Assembly (NCBI RefSeq): GCF_009362735.1
Contig: NZ_WHNP01000011.1
Span: forward strand, 1 to 64,000
Source: Paraburkholderia franconis
GTDB taxonomy: Bacteria; Pseudomonadota; Gammaproteobacteria; Burkholderiales; Burkholderiaceae
Direction of reading: 5' to 3'
Length of the DNA: 64,000 bases
Shown: in pieces, positions 44,021 through 52,922 of the stretch
Layout of the letters: the number at the start of each line of letters is the position of its first letter
Position numbering within the stretch: the stretch's first letter is position 1
Position numbers and translations under genes: made by a program
The notes under the pieces: generated by a model
Told to the model about the DNA's origin: nothing
Database searches by the model: none
Seen by the model: the letters and a program-made list of their open reading frames with translations, nothing else

Positions 44021-45409
44021 TCAGGCTTCCTTTCTGCGAGTGGTGCCGGGCGCGCATTGCGTGAGCAGGTTGGTTGCGTCGCGCGGGGTTGCGCATCCCC
44101 ATTCGAGTGGCTGATCCTGGCTATAGCGCTTTCCAAGCCGCCAGGCGAGTTCCGCGCGCGCGAGTTCGACACCCATGTAGAACGCGTGCGCGCCGTCCGC
44201 TTCGAGCCGCAGATGCGGCCAGAGCGCAAACGCATCGGTGGCGACATGATGGCCGTCGCGGTTGTACACGTGGATGCCTTCCGTCGACACCTGGACGCGA
44301 AAGTTCGGATCGCGGATCGCCGCTGCCGTCGCGGCGATCTCCTCGGGCGTATCGGTAAAGGGACGCTTCGCGTGCACCGTCATCAACTGATCGGTGAAGC
44401 CCTTGGGCAGCATCTGATGTTCGCGCGCCGCGCGCATCATGCGGCGCGCGACATCGGCTTCGCGAATCGCGCAACGCGCATGGCCGCTGACCTGGGTCGT
44501 GAGAATGCCCGCGATGTTCAGTTCGACGCCGATGCCAAGCAGCAACGCGTGCATGCCGCTGGTATCCGCTTCCGTGAGTTCCGTGACGTTGCCCGTGCCC
44601 ATCAGGATCGGTGCATCGGGATAGCGCTCGCGCAGCCGTTGATAGCGCGTCAGCGACTTCAGCAGCCCGAAGGGCAGCGGATCGAGTATCGGGTCGGCGA
44701 GAATTGGCCGGCCATTTTGCAGCATCGTATCGATCGCGCGGAACAGCGATGCTTCGTCGCCGGGTTGGCGCGGAATCAGCACGGGCGTCGCATCGATTTC
44801 GTTGAGCACCCAAAGCGTGTCGGCCGTCAGGCTCAACAGATAGTCCGCTTCCGCGCGGCCGCCGCGCACCAGCTCCTTGACGTCCATCGAATCGACGCTG
44901 ACCTTGAACCCTTGTGCCTTTAGCGCGCGGATGGAATCGGCCAGATGAGGAAACGGCGTAGCAGGCAGACAGCCGAGATCGATCACATCCGCGCCATCGG
45001 CGGCAAGCGCGGCCGCGCGTGCGCAGATCGCATCGACACTGAGATGCGGCGCATCGACGATCTCCGCGAAGATCGCGATATCGTGCTTCGACAGGTCCAC
45101 CGGGCGGGCCTTACGGTCGAACCAGCCGGGCAGGTCCTTCAGTTCTTCTGGCCCGCGCTGGACAGGAACGCCATAGTGCGCGGACAGCGCATCGAGATCG
45201 CCACGGCATCGGCCGGGAACGATCATGCGGTCGGCCGCGAGTGGGGCTGCGACGCGGCGGCGGATCATGTCCGCCGTCATGAGCGCCGCGACCTGCAGGC
45301 CGATTTCGCGTATCTCCCAACTGAAAGGCGCGGGCGCGAGGCTGCGCAGCACGCGTTCGAGCGCGGGCTGGGCGAGGCGGCCGGTGAGAAAGACGATGTG
45401 TTCCATCAT
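44021..45409 (-). CDS. Dihydropteroate-synthase-like protein (H4MPT cluster)
   Basis: A 462-residue protein. The central part (about 130-350) resembles the dihydropteroate synthase TIM barrel (DGADVIDLGCLPATPFPHLA, SVDSMDVKELVRGGRAEADY, PILMGTGNVTELTEADTSGM); an N-terminal domain starts MMEHIVFLTGRLAQPALERV and a C-terminal domain contains IHVYNRDGHHVATDAFALWP. This architecture is found in methanogens and H4MPT-using bacteria. A role in assembling the pterin-aryl part of H4MPT is suggested by the fold and the neighbours, including beta-RFAP synthase. The start overlaps the flavoprotein stop by ATGA; a second Met one codon later is possible. Confidence 0.85.
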   Translation of the reverse strand: MMEHIVFLTGRLAQPALERVLRSLAPAPFSWEIREIGLQVAALMTADMIRRRVAAPLAADRMIVPGRCRGDLDALSAHYGVPVQRGPEELKDLPGWFDRKARPVDLSKHDIAIFAEIVDAPHLSVDAICARAAALAADGADVIDLGCLPATPFPHLADSIRALKAQGFKVSVDSMDVKELVRGGRAEADYLLSLTADTLWVLNEIDATPVLIPRQPGDEASLFRAIDTMLQNGRPILADPILDPLPFGLLKSLTRYQRLRERYPDAPILMGTGNVTELTEADTSGMHALLLGIGVELNIAGILTTQVSGHARCAIREADVARRMMRAAREHQMLPKGFTDQLMTVHAKRPFTDTPEEIAATAAAIRDPNFRVQVSTEGIHVYNRDGHHVATDAFALWPHLRLEADGAHAFYMGVELARAELAWRLGKRYSQDQPLEWGCATPRDATNLLTQCAPGTTRRKEA

Positions 45410-46014
45410 GCGCTCGCACAGCGCGTCGTGTGGTTCTCGGCAACGCGCGCGTCGAGCGCCGCGCGCAATTCGTCGAGCGAGCGCACGACACGGCAATGAT
45501 CGATCTGCGTCAATCGCTCGACGTTATCGAGTTCGATATTGCGTGGCCGCAGTTCCACCCAGTTTAGCGGACTCTTCGTGACGACGACGGGCTCTGTGTC
45601 ACAAGCGAACACGATGCCCGGGATGCCGAGCTTGCCAGCCTGCGCGAACATGTTGGTCGGCAACGTGTCGGCGATGCCGAACGCGCATTTGGCGACTGTG
45701 TTGCTGGTGGCGGGCGCGACGACGACCGTGTGATAGCGGCCCTCGTCGTACAGCATGCCGACGGGCACGGCACTCGCGCTGTTATCGCGGAACACGCGAA
45801 AGCGCGCCTTGAGTTGCGCGAGATCGAGCTTGTACAACGGCAGCACTTCTTCTGCCGCGCGCGACAGGAACAGATCGACGTGGGGCAACAGCGTGGCCGC
45901 GATGTCGAGCGATTCGACCAGCCCGTGTCCGGAGCCTGTGATCGTCCACGCAAAGCGAGCCGACGCGGGGGCATCATCGGTATCGGTATGGAGTATGTGG
46001 GTTGTCGTCGTCAT
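45406..46014 (-). CDS. dmrB: Flavoprotein, likely dihydromethanopterin reductase (DmrB type)
   Basis: A 202-residue flavoprotein of the HFCD fold: FAWTITGSGHGLVESLDIAA, DLFLSRAAEEVLPLYKL, YHTVVVAPATSNTVAKCAFG and GIPGIVFACDTEPV. Archaeal-type flavoproteins in betaproteobacterial H4MPT clusters have been assigned as DmrB, reducing dihydromethanopterin to H4MPT. It is the first gene of a coupled minus-strand group with the DHPS-like, DUF447 and mfnB genes. Other HFCD flavoproteins, such as decarboxylases, are the alternative. Confidence 0.75.
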   Translation of the reverse strand: MTTTTHILHTDTDDAPASARFAWTITGSGHGLVESLDIAATLLPHVDLFLSRAAEEVLPLYKLDLAQLKARFRVFRDNSASAVPVGMLYDEGRYHTVVVAPATSNTVAKCAFGIADTLPTNMFAQAGKLGIPGIVFACDTEPVVVTKSPLNWVELRPRNIELDNVERLTQIDHCRVVRSLDELRAALDARVAENHTTRCASA

Positions 46015-46211
46015 CGTCGATCATGCAGCCAGGTTGTTCAGTTTGCGATACAGAATGCGACGCCCCTCGATCAGCCGACTGCCGGGCTACGGACCGTGTG
46101 CGCGATGCGCATGGGCTCGTGCGAGCGCATTCACACCGATCGCTTGCGACATTCATGCCTGGGCCGCTTCTTGCATGAGAGCGATCGACGAACCGACCAT
46201 AAGGAACCCAG

Positions 46212-46625
46212 ATGAACGTCATCGACAAAAACGTGCTCGAGCGGCCCCATCTCGCTGCGTCCGAGATGGACGTGATCTTTATCGAAGGCTTCGAGGGCAA
46301 TACGGTCATAGGCATCGACTCGGACGAGCTGACCACTCGGCAGCCGGTGCGGCTCGATCTGTGGGCGGGCGTGCCGCACAGTCACGCGTGCGACACGGAT
46401 CGCATCGGCGACACCATCGACTACAGCAAGGTGCACGCGGCGCTGGAGTCGCTGCTCGCGACGCACAAGCTGCAATTGCTGGAGGCGTTGGCGGAAACGA
46501 TCGCGCAGATGCTGCTCGTCGACTTCGGCGCGCATTGGGTTCGCGTTTCGCTGGCGAAACCTCACAAGTTCGCCAACGTGAAGGCAGTGGGCGTGACGAT
46601 CGAACGGACTGTGCGTTGGCCGTGA
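46212..46625 (+). CDS. Dihydroneopterin aldolase-like protein
   Basis: A 137-residue FolB-type protein: MDVIFIEGFEGNTVIGIDSD (usual FolB: ..I.GL...T.IG...), TIDYSKVHAALESLLATHKL with the conserved Tyr, and LAKPHKFANVKAVGVTIERT at the end with the conserved Lys. It cleaves dihydroneopterin to 6-hydroxymethyl-dihydropterin in folate synthesis; here it is likely dedicated to the pterin of H4MPT. It stands alone on the plus strand between minus-strand cofactor genes, with AAGGAACCCAG before the ATG. A housekeeping folB is presumably elsewhere. Confidence 0.85.
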   Translation: MNVIDKNVLERPHLAASEMDVIFIEGFEGNTVIGIDSDELTTRQPVRLDLWAGVPHSHACDTDRIGDTIDYSKVHAALESLLATHKLQLLEALAETIAQMLLVDFGAHWVRVSLAKPHKFANVKAVGVTIERTVRWP

Positions 46626-46707
46626 GCGTCAACGCGCGAGGGGGAGCAGCGCAACAGGCGCGCGCCGTTCAGCTTTCGATTGCGATATCGAGGCTGCCTG
46701 CGCGTGC

Positions 46708-47601
46708 TTAGTTTTGGAAGCAGCGCACGTGCAGCAACGACGGATCAAGACACGCGGCGGCGAACAGCGTCGCGACGGTGAGATCGGCGCTCGTGCCAGG
46801 ATTGATGCCGTCGCGTTTCGGTGCCGTGTCCCATGCTGCGAGTTCGATGGGATCGAGCGTTGCCCGAGTGTGCCACGCGCGGGCATCCCGAGTAACCTTG
46901 CGGGCCAGCGCGATACCGTGCTTTCGCGCGATATGCGAGTCGGGCCAGTGCGACAGAAAGCCGAGCCAGGTTCTGAGCACCGCTCGCAAGAGACGCGGCT
47001 CATCGACGGGACCATAGCCCAATGCCGTGTGCAACCGGCTGAGCCCATATCCGAGCACATCGACGAACCCGCTCGCGTATTGACGCGCGATGCTGTCGCG
47101 GTCCCTTGCCAGTGACATCGCGCACAGCAGATCGACGGTCGGCGCCGTGCCGACACTCTGGCTCGGTGCTTCTCCTAGCCCGCCCGGATTGGCGAGCGCG
47201 ATCGCGCGATAGGCGGCGCTTGCATCGGCAAGATCCAGACGCGATAACGTCGTGCGCACTGCAACGTGCGCGTCGTGTGCCGTGGGTGTGAAGTGCATGC
47301 AGAGCAGGTTCTCGAACGCGTGCGCGAGGGGCGCGCACAGCAGCACGATACCCAGATTCGTATTGCACCCGGCCGCCGTCATCGACATGCTCACCGCGCG
47401 TTCGATGCGCTCGCCCACGGGCGCGCCTCGCGCTGCTATGGCATCGCGCGACGCCTTTGCGCTGGCGATGAAATGACGGGCAGTCATCCCGTGGCCTGGC
47501 GTCTGGATGCTGACATTGCCGGGCTTCGCGCAGAGGACATCGAGTGAGCATGCCCACACGAAGGCGTCAGCGATCGTATCGATGCGCGTGTCGGGCATCA
47601 T
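46708..47601 (-). CDS. CitG/MdcB-like protein (triphosphoribosyl-dephospho-CoA synthase family)
   Basis: A 297-residue CitG-family protein: SLDVLCAKPGNVSIQTPGHG, SMSMTAAGCNTNLGIVLLCA and SADLTVATLFAAACLD. Family members make the triphosphoribosyl precursor of the citrate/malonate lyase prosthetic group. There is no acyl-carrier protein or citrate/malonate lyase gene here, and homologues are found in H4MPT clusters of methylotrophs, so a step in attaching the ribosyl-phosphate side chain of H4MPT is a more sensible guess. The start overlaps the stop of the RimK-type ligase gene (ATGA). Confidence 0.8.
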   Translation of the reverse strand: MMPDTRIDTIADAFVWACSLDVLCAKPGNVSIQTPGHGMTARHFIASAKASRDAIAARGAPVGERIERAVSMSMTAAGCNTNLGIVLLCAPLAHAFENLLCMHFTPTAHDAHVAVRTTLSRLDLADASAAYRAIALANPGGLGEAPSQSVGTAPTVDLLCAMSLARDRDSIARQYASGFVDVLGYGLSRLHTALGYGPVDEPRLLRAVLRTWLGFLSHWPDSHIARKHGIALARKVTRDARAWHTRATLDPIELAAWDTAPKRDGINPGTSADLTVATLFAAACLDPSLLHVRCFQN

Positions 47602-48551
47602 GCGACTTCCTTGATGTTGCCTGTGCCTTGCACAAGCGCCATCCGCCGGTTCAGCAGATCGTCGACGATGCGGCCGGCGATATCGAACGGCGTCACCGAC
47701 TGCAGCCCGCGCCATGCAGCCACACCGTTGACTTCGATGACGGTCGCGCCGAATGGATTGTCGTCGCATGGAATGAGATCGACGCCCGCATAGTCGAGTC
47801 CGAGCGCGGCGCTCGCGCGTTCGGCGAGCGTGGCGAGCGGTTCGCTGAGCGCTGCCGCTTCGCAACGTCCGCCTTGCGCGACGTTATGCACCCAATGTTC
47901 GCTGATCCGGCGCATCGCCGTCACGGCCTTGCCGCCGATCACCATCACGCGCCAGTCATAGCCGGGCTCGCTGACGGGCCTGACGAAACGCTGCAGATAC
48001 GCAAGCTGCCCATACGCTTTCAACGCAGGGAGCGGTTCACAACCTTCGCTGCTTGCGGCGACTCGCGCAATGCCTTTTCCTTGCGAGCCGAATAGCGGCT
48101 TCATCACCACGTCGTGGCCTTTCGCGCATTCTCGCATCAGCACGCGTTGCGCGAACGGCGCGGATTCGCTGACCCAGGTTGGCGGCGTCGGAATGCCCGC
48201 GCGATGCAGCAAAAACGTGGTCATCGACTTGTCGACGCTGCGTTCGATCGCGCGCGCGTCGTTGTAGACGGGCACGCCGAGTTCCCGAAGCGCGTGCAGG
48301 ATGCCCAGCCGCACGGTGACCTGCTCGAAAGTGCCGCCCGCGATGCCGCGCACGATGACGGCATCGGGCAGTCCACGTCCATAGCCGGGTATCGCGAGGC
48401 CGTGCGGCCCGTGCGTGGTGTCGAAGCGGCAGTCGGCCAGATCGACGCAGCGGCCAAGCGCGCCACGCTCGCGCAACGCACGCTTGAGGCGCGACGTATG
48501 CCAGCCGGTTTCATCCGTCATGATCGCCACGGCGAGCGGGGTGTCTGTCAT
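47598..48551 (-). CDS. RimK-type ATP-grasp ligase (H4MPT cluster, MptN-like)
   Basis: A 317-residue RimK-family ligase. ATP-grasp region about 105-300: SVDKSMTTFLLHRAGIPTPP, VMKPLFGSQGKGIARVA, DWRVMVIGGKAVTAMRRISE and ATVIEVNGVAAWRGLQSV. In methanogens a RimK homologue, MptN, adds glutamate to H4MPT; an analogous ligase is likely. The chosen ATG (48551, MTDTPLAV) has GAAAGG ahead of it; an alternative at 48572 would overlap mch by 11 bp. Tightly packed between mch and the CitG-like gene. Confidence 0.82.
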   Translation of the reverse strand: MTDTPLAVAIMTDETGWHTSRLKRALRERGALGRCVDLADCRFDTTHGPHGLAIPGYGRGLPDAVIVRGIAGGTFEQVTVRLGILHALRELGVPVYNDARAIERSVDKSMTTFLLHRAGIPTPPTWVSESAPFAQRVLMRECAKGHDVVMKPLFGSQGKGIARVAASSEGCEPLPALKAYGQLAYLQRFVRPVSEPGYDWRVMVIGGKAVTAMRRISEHWVHNVAQGGRCEAAALSEPLATLAERASAALGLDYAGVDLIPCDDNPFGATVIEVNGVAAWRGLQSVTPFDIAGRIVDDLLNRRMALVQGTGNIKEVA

Positions 48552-48561
48552 TTCAAACCTT

Positions 48562-49590
48562 TCAGACTTCATCGAGCCACAGCGGACGCAGAAGATCGAA
48601 ACGCGTAGCGCCCGCGTGGAACGTCCGGCCCGTGGTGAGATTGCTCACCCATACTTCGGCGGGCGCAAAGAGCGCGGGATCGATCTTGTAGAAGTCGTAT
48701 TCGTATTCCTTGAATACATCCGCGAACGGGCGGCCAAAGTCTTTCGATGCCGACGAGGCCAGGCGTCGCGCGAGATCTCGCGCGGCGTCGTCGCTGCCCG
48801 TCACGGTGAGATGGACACGGCCGCCGTACAGGATCGCGTCATTGGTGCGGCCCATCGCGTCGACGGGGTCTTGCGCGGGCGGCGGCAGCGGCGCGCTCGC
48901 GCAGCCCTCGCGAATGCCGTCGAGCGCGAAGCCGAGTTCGTGCGCCGTGTGCAGCGCCACTTCCAGCGCACGCGCCACCACTTGCGTCGTGCCCGCGCGG
49001 CTCGCGGTCGGCGTAAGGATCAACGTGAGATCGCGCGGCTGCAACTTGCAGTCGCGCAAGATCTTGTCGATGACGACGGCGGGCGGCGTGCGGTCCACTT
49101 CGAGCACGAGGCAGCCCGTGGCCACGACGTCGCGGTAATCCAGTTCGTCGAAAAGCGGTTCCTTGCAGGCGAGCGCGCGCGCCGGTCCCGAGCCGAGCGC
49201 GAAGAACTTCTTGCCGCCCGTTTCTTCCTTGCTCGCCGCGAGACTCCAGCCCGCGTATTGCGACGCGAGGCAGGCGAGGACAGGTTGCGCACTGGCGATC
49301 TCGACGAACGTGGGCCATTCGTCTGCCGCGTTGCGCGACGCGGCGGCACGCAACGCGACGCGGCCAAGACCGCCCATGCAGATCTCGCCGATCGCGATGC
49401 CCGCGGCGACGCTGCCCGATGCATCGATGCCTGCATCGACGATCGTCACGCCGCGTTCGTCGCGCCGGACCTCGATGCCCAGTTCCGCCTGCCGTTCGAG
49501 CAGACTGGCGATCAATGGCCGCACGAGCGTATTGACGCTCAGAAATGACGGAGTTGGCGCTACTTCAGCGAGGGAGGAGGAGGTCTGCAT
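48562..49590 (-). CDS. mch: Methenyl-H4MPT cyclohydrolase
   Basis: A 342-residue Mch: IAIGEICMGGLGRVAL, PVLACLASQYAGWSLAASKE, KKFFALGSGPARALACKEPL and GRTNDAILYGGRVHLTV with ADVFKEYEYDFYKIDPALFA near the end, all family signatures. It hydrolyses methenyl-H4MPT to formyl-H4MPT. Its 5' end overlaps the 3' end of the ATP-grasp gene by 26 bp, in the same direction. It links MtdB and FhcABCD in the formaldehyde oxidation route. Confidence 0.96.
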   Translation of the reverse strand: MQTSSSLAEVAPTPSFLSVNTLVRPLIASLLERQAELGIEVRRDERGVTIVDAGIDASGSVAAGIAIGEICMGGLGRVALRAAASRNAADEWPTFVEIASAQPVLACLASQYAGWSLAASKEETGGKKFFALGSGPARALACKEPLFDELDYRDVVATGCLVLEVDRTPPAVVIDKILRDCKLQPRDLTLILTPTASRAGTTQVVARALEVALHTAHELGFALDGIREGCASAPLPPPAQDPVDAMGRTNDAILYGGRVHLTVTGSDDAARDLARRLASSASKDFGRPFADVFKEYEYDFYKIDPALFAPAEVWVSNLTTGRTFHAGATRFDLLRPLWLDEV

Positions 49591-50755
49591 GGCCCGGCTT
49601 CCTGATGGTGTCGATGGATGTGATAGTCGCCGCGCGCGCGGCGAGTTCCGCGCGCAGCGTCGCCACTGATGTCCCGCGCACGCAGACGGCCGACACGCTG
49701 CACAACGGCGCGCCCTCGGCGATAAGGCTGCCCGTCACTGGAATGTCGTGGCACCAGCCGAAATTCAACGCGCGTTGGACGAACTCGGGAGATATCTTGC
49801 GATCGCGGTCTGCGAAGACGATCTGCTCGCCGCACAATGCGGCTGTCTGGGCAAACGCATGCGATGCAACGGCATCGAGCGACGCGCCTGCGCATAGACG
49901 CGTATGCAGCGCGAGCAGCGAAGGGCCGGAATCGCGCTCGTAGAGCGACATCGTCGCCGATGGCCTCGCATTGACTTCGAGCACGAAGCAGCGCTCGCCG
50001 TCGACGATGAAGTCGAGGCTGTTGAGTCCTTTGAGTCCCGTGCGTGACACGATTGCATTCACGGCGGATGTGATCTGCTGGCGCAACGAAGCTGACATAT
50101 CGACAGGGCCGATCGCACCGCCATAGACGAACGGATGCTTGCCATGCGAGATGATCAGTTGTTCGTTGAAGCCGATGATCGCGGCGCCGCGCCCATCGCC
50201 GATGAAAAGAGCCGACATCGAACGGCCTGCGTGATAGCGCTGGAAATACCGGCTGCCGTTCGCTGTGTCGGCGCAGGCGGTATGGCGAATATGCATGCCG
50301 CCCGTGCCGTTGGCATCCTTTTCGAGCCACCCATCGGTGTCGGCGGGTGGCTGCCGTTGCGTCTCTGGATGGAGGATGCCCGCGTCGTCGAGCAATGCAA
50401 AAAAGCGCGCAGGGTCGCGCACGGCGTCATACGTGTCACGCATGTTGCCGATAAGTGCAAGCGGTGCAAGCGCGTTGCGGGTGTCGGCGAACAGCTCGCG
50501 ATGCGCTTCGAAACCACTGCCTGCAATCCAGCCGATCACATTCGAGGTTCGGCTCGCCGCGTCGAGTGCTTCCCGCATACGTTGCGGACAGATGGACAGC
50601 GACGCCGGGTCGCCGATCGGGTACCACGTGCCTGACGCGCGCCGCGTGTCGGTGTCGCCGAACAGGTCGAGCACGATCACGCGCCAGCCGGCGCGTCGAG
50701 CCGATTCGGCCATCATGCGGCCGGAGAGCGCGGCGACAACGACGGCGGGTGTCAT
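49565..50755 (-). CDS. ATP-grasp protein of the H4MPT cluster (between mtdB and mch)
   Basis: A 396-residue ATP-grasp protein. N-terminal Rossmann-like part MTPAVVVAALSGRMMAESAR and VIVLDLFGDTDTRRASGTWY; ATP-grasp core with WLEKDANGTGGMHIRHTACA and CFVLEVNARPSATMSLYERD, where the metal-binding Glu and Asn occur. Such a gene is a common but uncharacterised member of mtdB-mch clusters in methylotrophs (often called orfY). Its ligase substrate is unknown; an amino-acid or glutamate addition to a pterin or furan cofactor is a reasonable guess. The start at 50755 lies 7 bp after the mtdB stop. Confidence 0.82.
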   Translation of the reverse strand: MTPAVVVAALSGRMMAESARRAGWRVIVLDLFGDTDTRRASGTWYPIGDPASLSICPQRMREALDAASRTSNVIGWIAGSGFEAHRELFADTRNALAPLALIGNMRDTYDAVRDPARFFALLDDAGILHPETQRQPPADTDGWLEKDANGTGGMHIRHTACADTANGSRYFQRYHAGRSMSALFIGDGRGAAIIGFNEQLIISHGKHPFVYGGAIGPVDMSASLRQQITSAVNAIVSRTGLKGLNSLDFIVDGERCFVLEVNARPSATMSLYERDSGPSLLALHTRLCAGASLDAVASHAFAQTAALCGEQIVFADRDRKISPEFVQRALNFGWCHDIPVTGSLIAEGAPLCSVSAVCVRGTSVATLRAELAARAATITSIDTIRKPGHADLLLPR

Positions 50756-50762
50756 GTCGACA

Positions 50763-51683
50763 TCAAGCCGCAGCGAGCGACGAACGTTCGGTGACGACGC
50801 GCCGGGCCATCTCGAGCGCATCCTCGAAGCCCAGAAAGACCTTTTGCTTCGACGCGAGCATCTGCATGAAAAGCCGCTGCTGCACTTCATATTTGACGTT
50901 GCCGATCGCGAGCGCGCCGATGCCGAGCGCGCCGTGCTGACCGATGCGCTTGCCGTTGTCCATCACGCCGACGCCCGCGATGCCTGCGGGCGGCACCGCG
51001 TTGACATCCGCGGCGACGAGCAGGCGCGCCGCGCGGTTCACTTGCTGCGCGCTCATCACTTCGACACCGGCAGCGGCCGTCGCGAAGACGACGTCGACCG
51101 ACTTCAAGGTCGAATCGAGCGCGTCCGCCGTGCTCGCATCGGCGCCTTCGAGTGCGGCGCCGAAATGCGCCCCGGCGCGCTCACATGCGTCGCGCGCGGC
51201 AGCGAGCCCACGGCTGCTCGCCAGCGACACGCGCGCGCCGGCCCGTACAGCGAGCACGCCCGCAATCAGGCCGACGGGACCCGTTCCGCCGAAGACGAGA
51301 ACGTGCTTGCCGTCGAGGCCGGTATCGAAGGCGCTGCGCAGTTGCCATTCGACGCTCGCGACGAGTGCGGCTGCCGTCGTGAACGATCCGCTGGGGTCGG
51401 CAAATACGGAGATTTCGAACGGCGGCACCATCGCTTCGCGAGACAGGCGCAGCATGTCCGTCGCGAGCATCACGTCGCGTCCGCCGATAAAGATGCCCGT
51501 GTGCGCGACACCCTTGGGGCCACGCGAGAAAATCGCGTCCTGGGTGAGCGGGCCGATCAACTTCACATCGACATCGGTGTACGGGACGACGACCTGGTAT
51601 CCGGCATCGACGGCCATGTTCACGTCGAATGGGCTCATCTGCCGTCCCGGCGTGAACATGTGGAGAATGTGTTGGCGTTCCAT
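50763..51683 (-). CDS. mtdB: NAD(P)-dependent methylene-H4MPT dehydrogenase
   Basis: A 306-residue MtdB. It starts MERQHILHMFTPGRQMSPFD with GAGGAAAC upstream, has VVPYTDVDVKLIGPLTQDAI, the nucleotide-binding motif HVLVFGGTGPVGLIAGVLAV (about 130-149), and ends with YEVQQRLFMQMLASKQKVFL. It oxidises methylene-H4MPT to methenyl-H4MPT. MtdA or MtdC are related, but the position beside mch and the cofactor genes fits MtdB. Confidence 0.93.
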   Translation of the reverse strand: MERQHILHMFTPGRQMSPFDVNMAVDAGYQVVVPYTDVDVKLIGPLTQDAIFSRGPKGVAHTGIFIGGRDVMLATDMLRLSREAMVPPFEISVFADPSGSFTTAAALVASVEWQLRSAFDTGLDGKHVLVFGGTGPVGLIAGVLAVRAGARVSLASSRGLAAARDACERAGAHFGAALEGADASTADALDSTLKSVDVVFATAAAGVEVMSAQQVNRAARLLVAADVNAVPPAGIAGVGVMDNGKRIGQHGALGIGALAIGNVKYEVQQRLFMQMLASKQKVFLGFEDALEMARRVVTERSSLAAA

Positions 51684-51706
51684 GTTTCCTCGGCAAACAG
51701 GATGGA

Positions 51707-52729
51707 TCAATCCTGGGCGGACGCCCAGCTGACGGTGGCGCCCGAGTTGAGTCCTCTGACTATCTCGACTCGCAGCCCGGCCCCAATCGCTTTCGCGTCA
51801 CGCGCGGAGCGCAACGCGTGTTCTGCTTCTTCCTGCGATTCCATGATCGCGAAGCCCGTCGGTCCCCACGAACTCTGACCGACGCCCGCGCAATAGCGCG
51901 CGCTGATCCAGTCGAGTACGCGCCCGACATCGGGGCTCGTGTAGATGCCGCCTTGCGACTTCGCGAAGTAGCGGCCGATGCCGTCCTGCAGCGCGCTCAC
52001 GCCCTGCGCGAATGGCGCGAACTCATGTTCGGCGACGGCGGGCAGAATCTGCATCAGGGTGAGGTGACACGCGTGCGCAGCGAGCGCCTGCGGAAACGGC
52101 GGCAACGCGGCGAGCGCCTCGCGTTCCGCCGGCCCTGAGAGCCCCGTGTGTGAATCGTCGAACACGAGCATCACGCGCCACGCGGATGGGAAGTCGAAGC
52201 GGGACAGCACAGGCGGCAAGACACCCGGCCCGCGTGGACCCCCATCGACGATCAGTCCTCCGCGTTCGAACCCGGCAATACCCACACCCGAACGCGCGCC
52301 GCGCGCAAGTGCTGGTGCGAGCTGCGCTGCACTCATGTCGAGACCATGCAGGCGGGCGAACGCATGGCCGACGGTGAGCGCCAGTTGCGTGCCGGAACCG
52401 AGGCCGGCGTGAGCCGGCAACGTGCGCCGCAATCGCACATCGACGGGTGCATCGATGCCCGTCAGATTGCGCAGCGTTTCGATGTGGGCTCGAACACGCG
52501 GCAACTCATCGTGCGCAGTAGGCACTGCCGTGTAGTGATCCTCATCGTCCGATGAAAGGCGCGCGTCGAGTGTAGTGCTGATGCCGTCGATCACGAGCCC
52601 GAGACTGCCGAAGCGCCGGCCGAGCGACGCGCCCGGATCGAGGAATCCCAGATGCAACCGTCCGGGAGCATTCACGGTGACGATGCTGGTGTGCTTCGCC
52701 GTCGATTCAGCGATGCCATCTCGGCTCAT
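51707..52729 (-). CDS. Beta-ribofuranosylaminobenzene 5'-phosphate synthase
   Basis: A 340-residue GHMP-kinase-fold protein: VNAPGRLHLGFLDPGASLGR, LPAHAGLGSGTQLALTVGHA with the GHMP glycine-serine loop, and CAGVGQSSWGPTGFAIMESQ, all typical of beta-RFAP synthase. It condenses 4-hydroxybenzoate or p-aminobenzoate with PRPP, the first committed step of H4MPT synthesis. The chosen ATG (52729) has GGGGAAC at 7 bp; MGLGNA at 52750 is an alternative. It leads a minus-strand unit with mtdB, the ATP-grasp gene, mch, the RimK-type ligase and the CitG-like gene. Confidence 0.92.
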   Translation of the reverse strand: MSRDGIAESTAKHTSIVTVNAPGRLHLGFLDPGASLGRRFGSLGLVIDGISTTLDARLSSDDEDHYTAVPTAHDELPRVRAHIETLRNLTGIDAPVDVRLRRTLPAHAGLGSGTQLALTVGHAFARLHGLDMSAAQLAPALARGARSGVGIAGFERGGLIVDGGPRGPGVLPPVLSRFDFPSAWRVMLVFDDSHTGLSGPAEREALAALPPFPQALAAHACHLTLMQILPAVAEHEFAPFAQGVSALQDGIGRYFAKSQGGIYTSPDVGRVLDWISARYCAGVGQSSWGPTGFAIMESQEEAEHALRSARDAKAIGAGLRVEIVRGLNSGATVSWASAQD

Positions 52730-52922
52730 ATGCGCGTTCCCCAATCCCATGACGGGTAATCGTTGTCGGGGACCTGAAACGCAAGCGTCATGCCATACGT
52801 GACGCACGCAACGATGAGCGCCTGCAAGACCGTGTGCGCACGCAGTGTGCGCTTCTAGAAGAACATCCGTCGCGAAGGGAAGTGTGCAGTCGAACCTTGT
52901 GCAGAATCGGTGACATTCTGCT

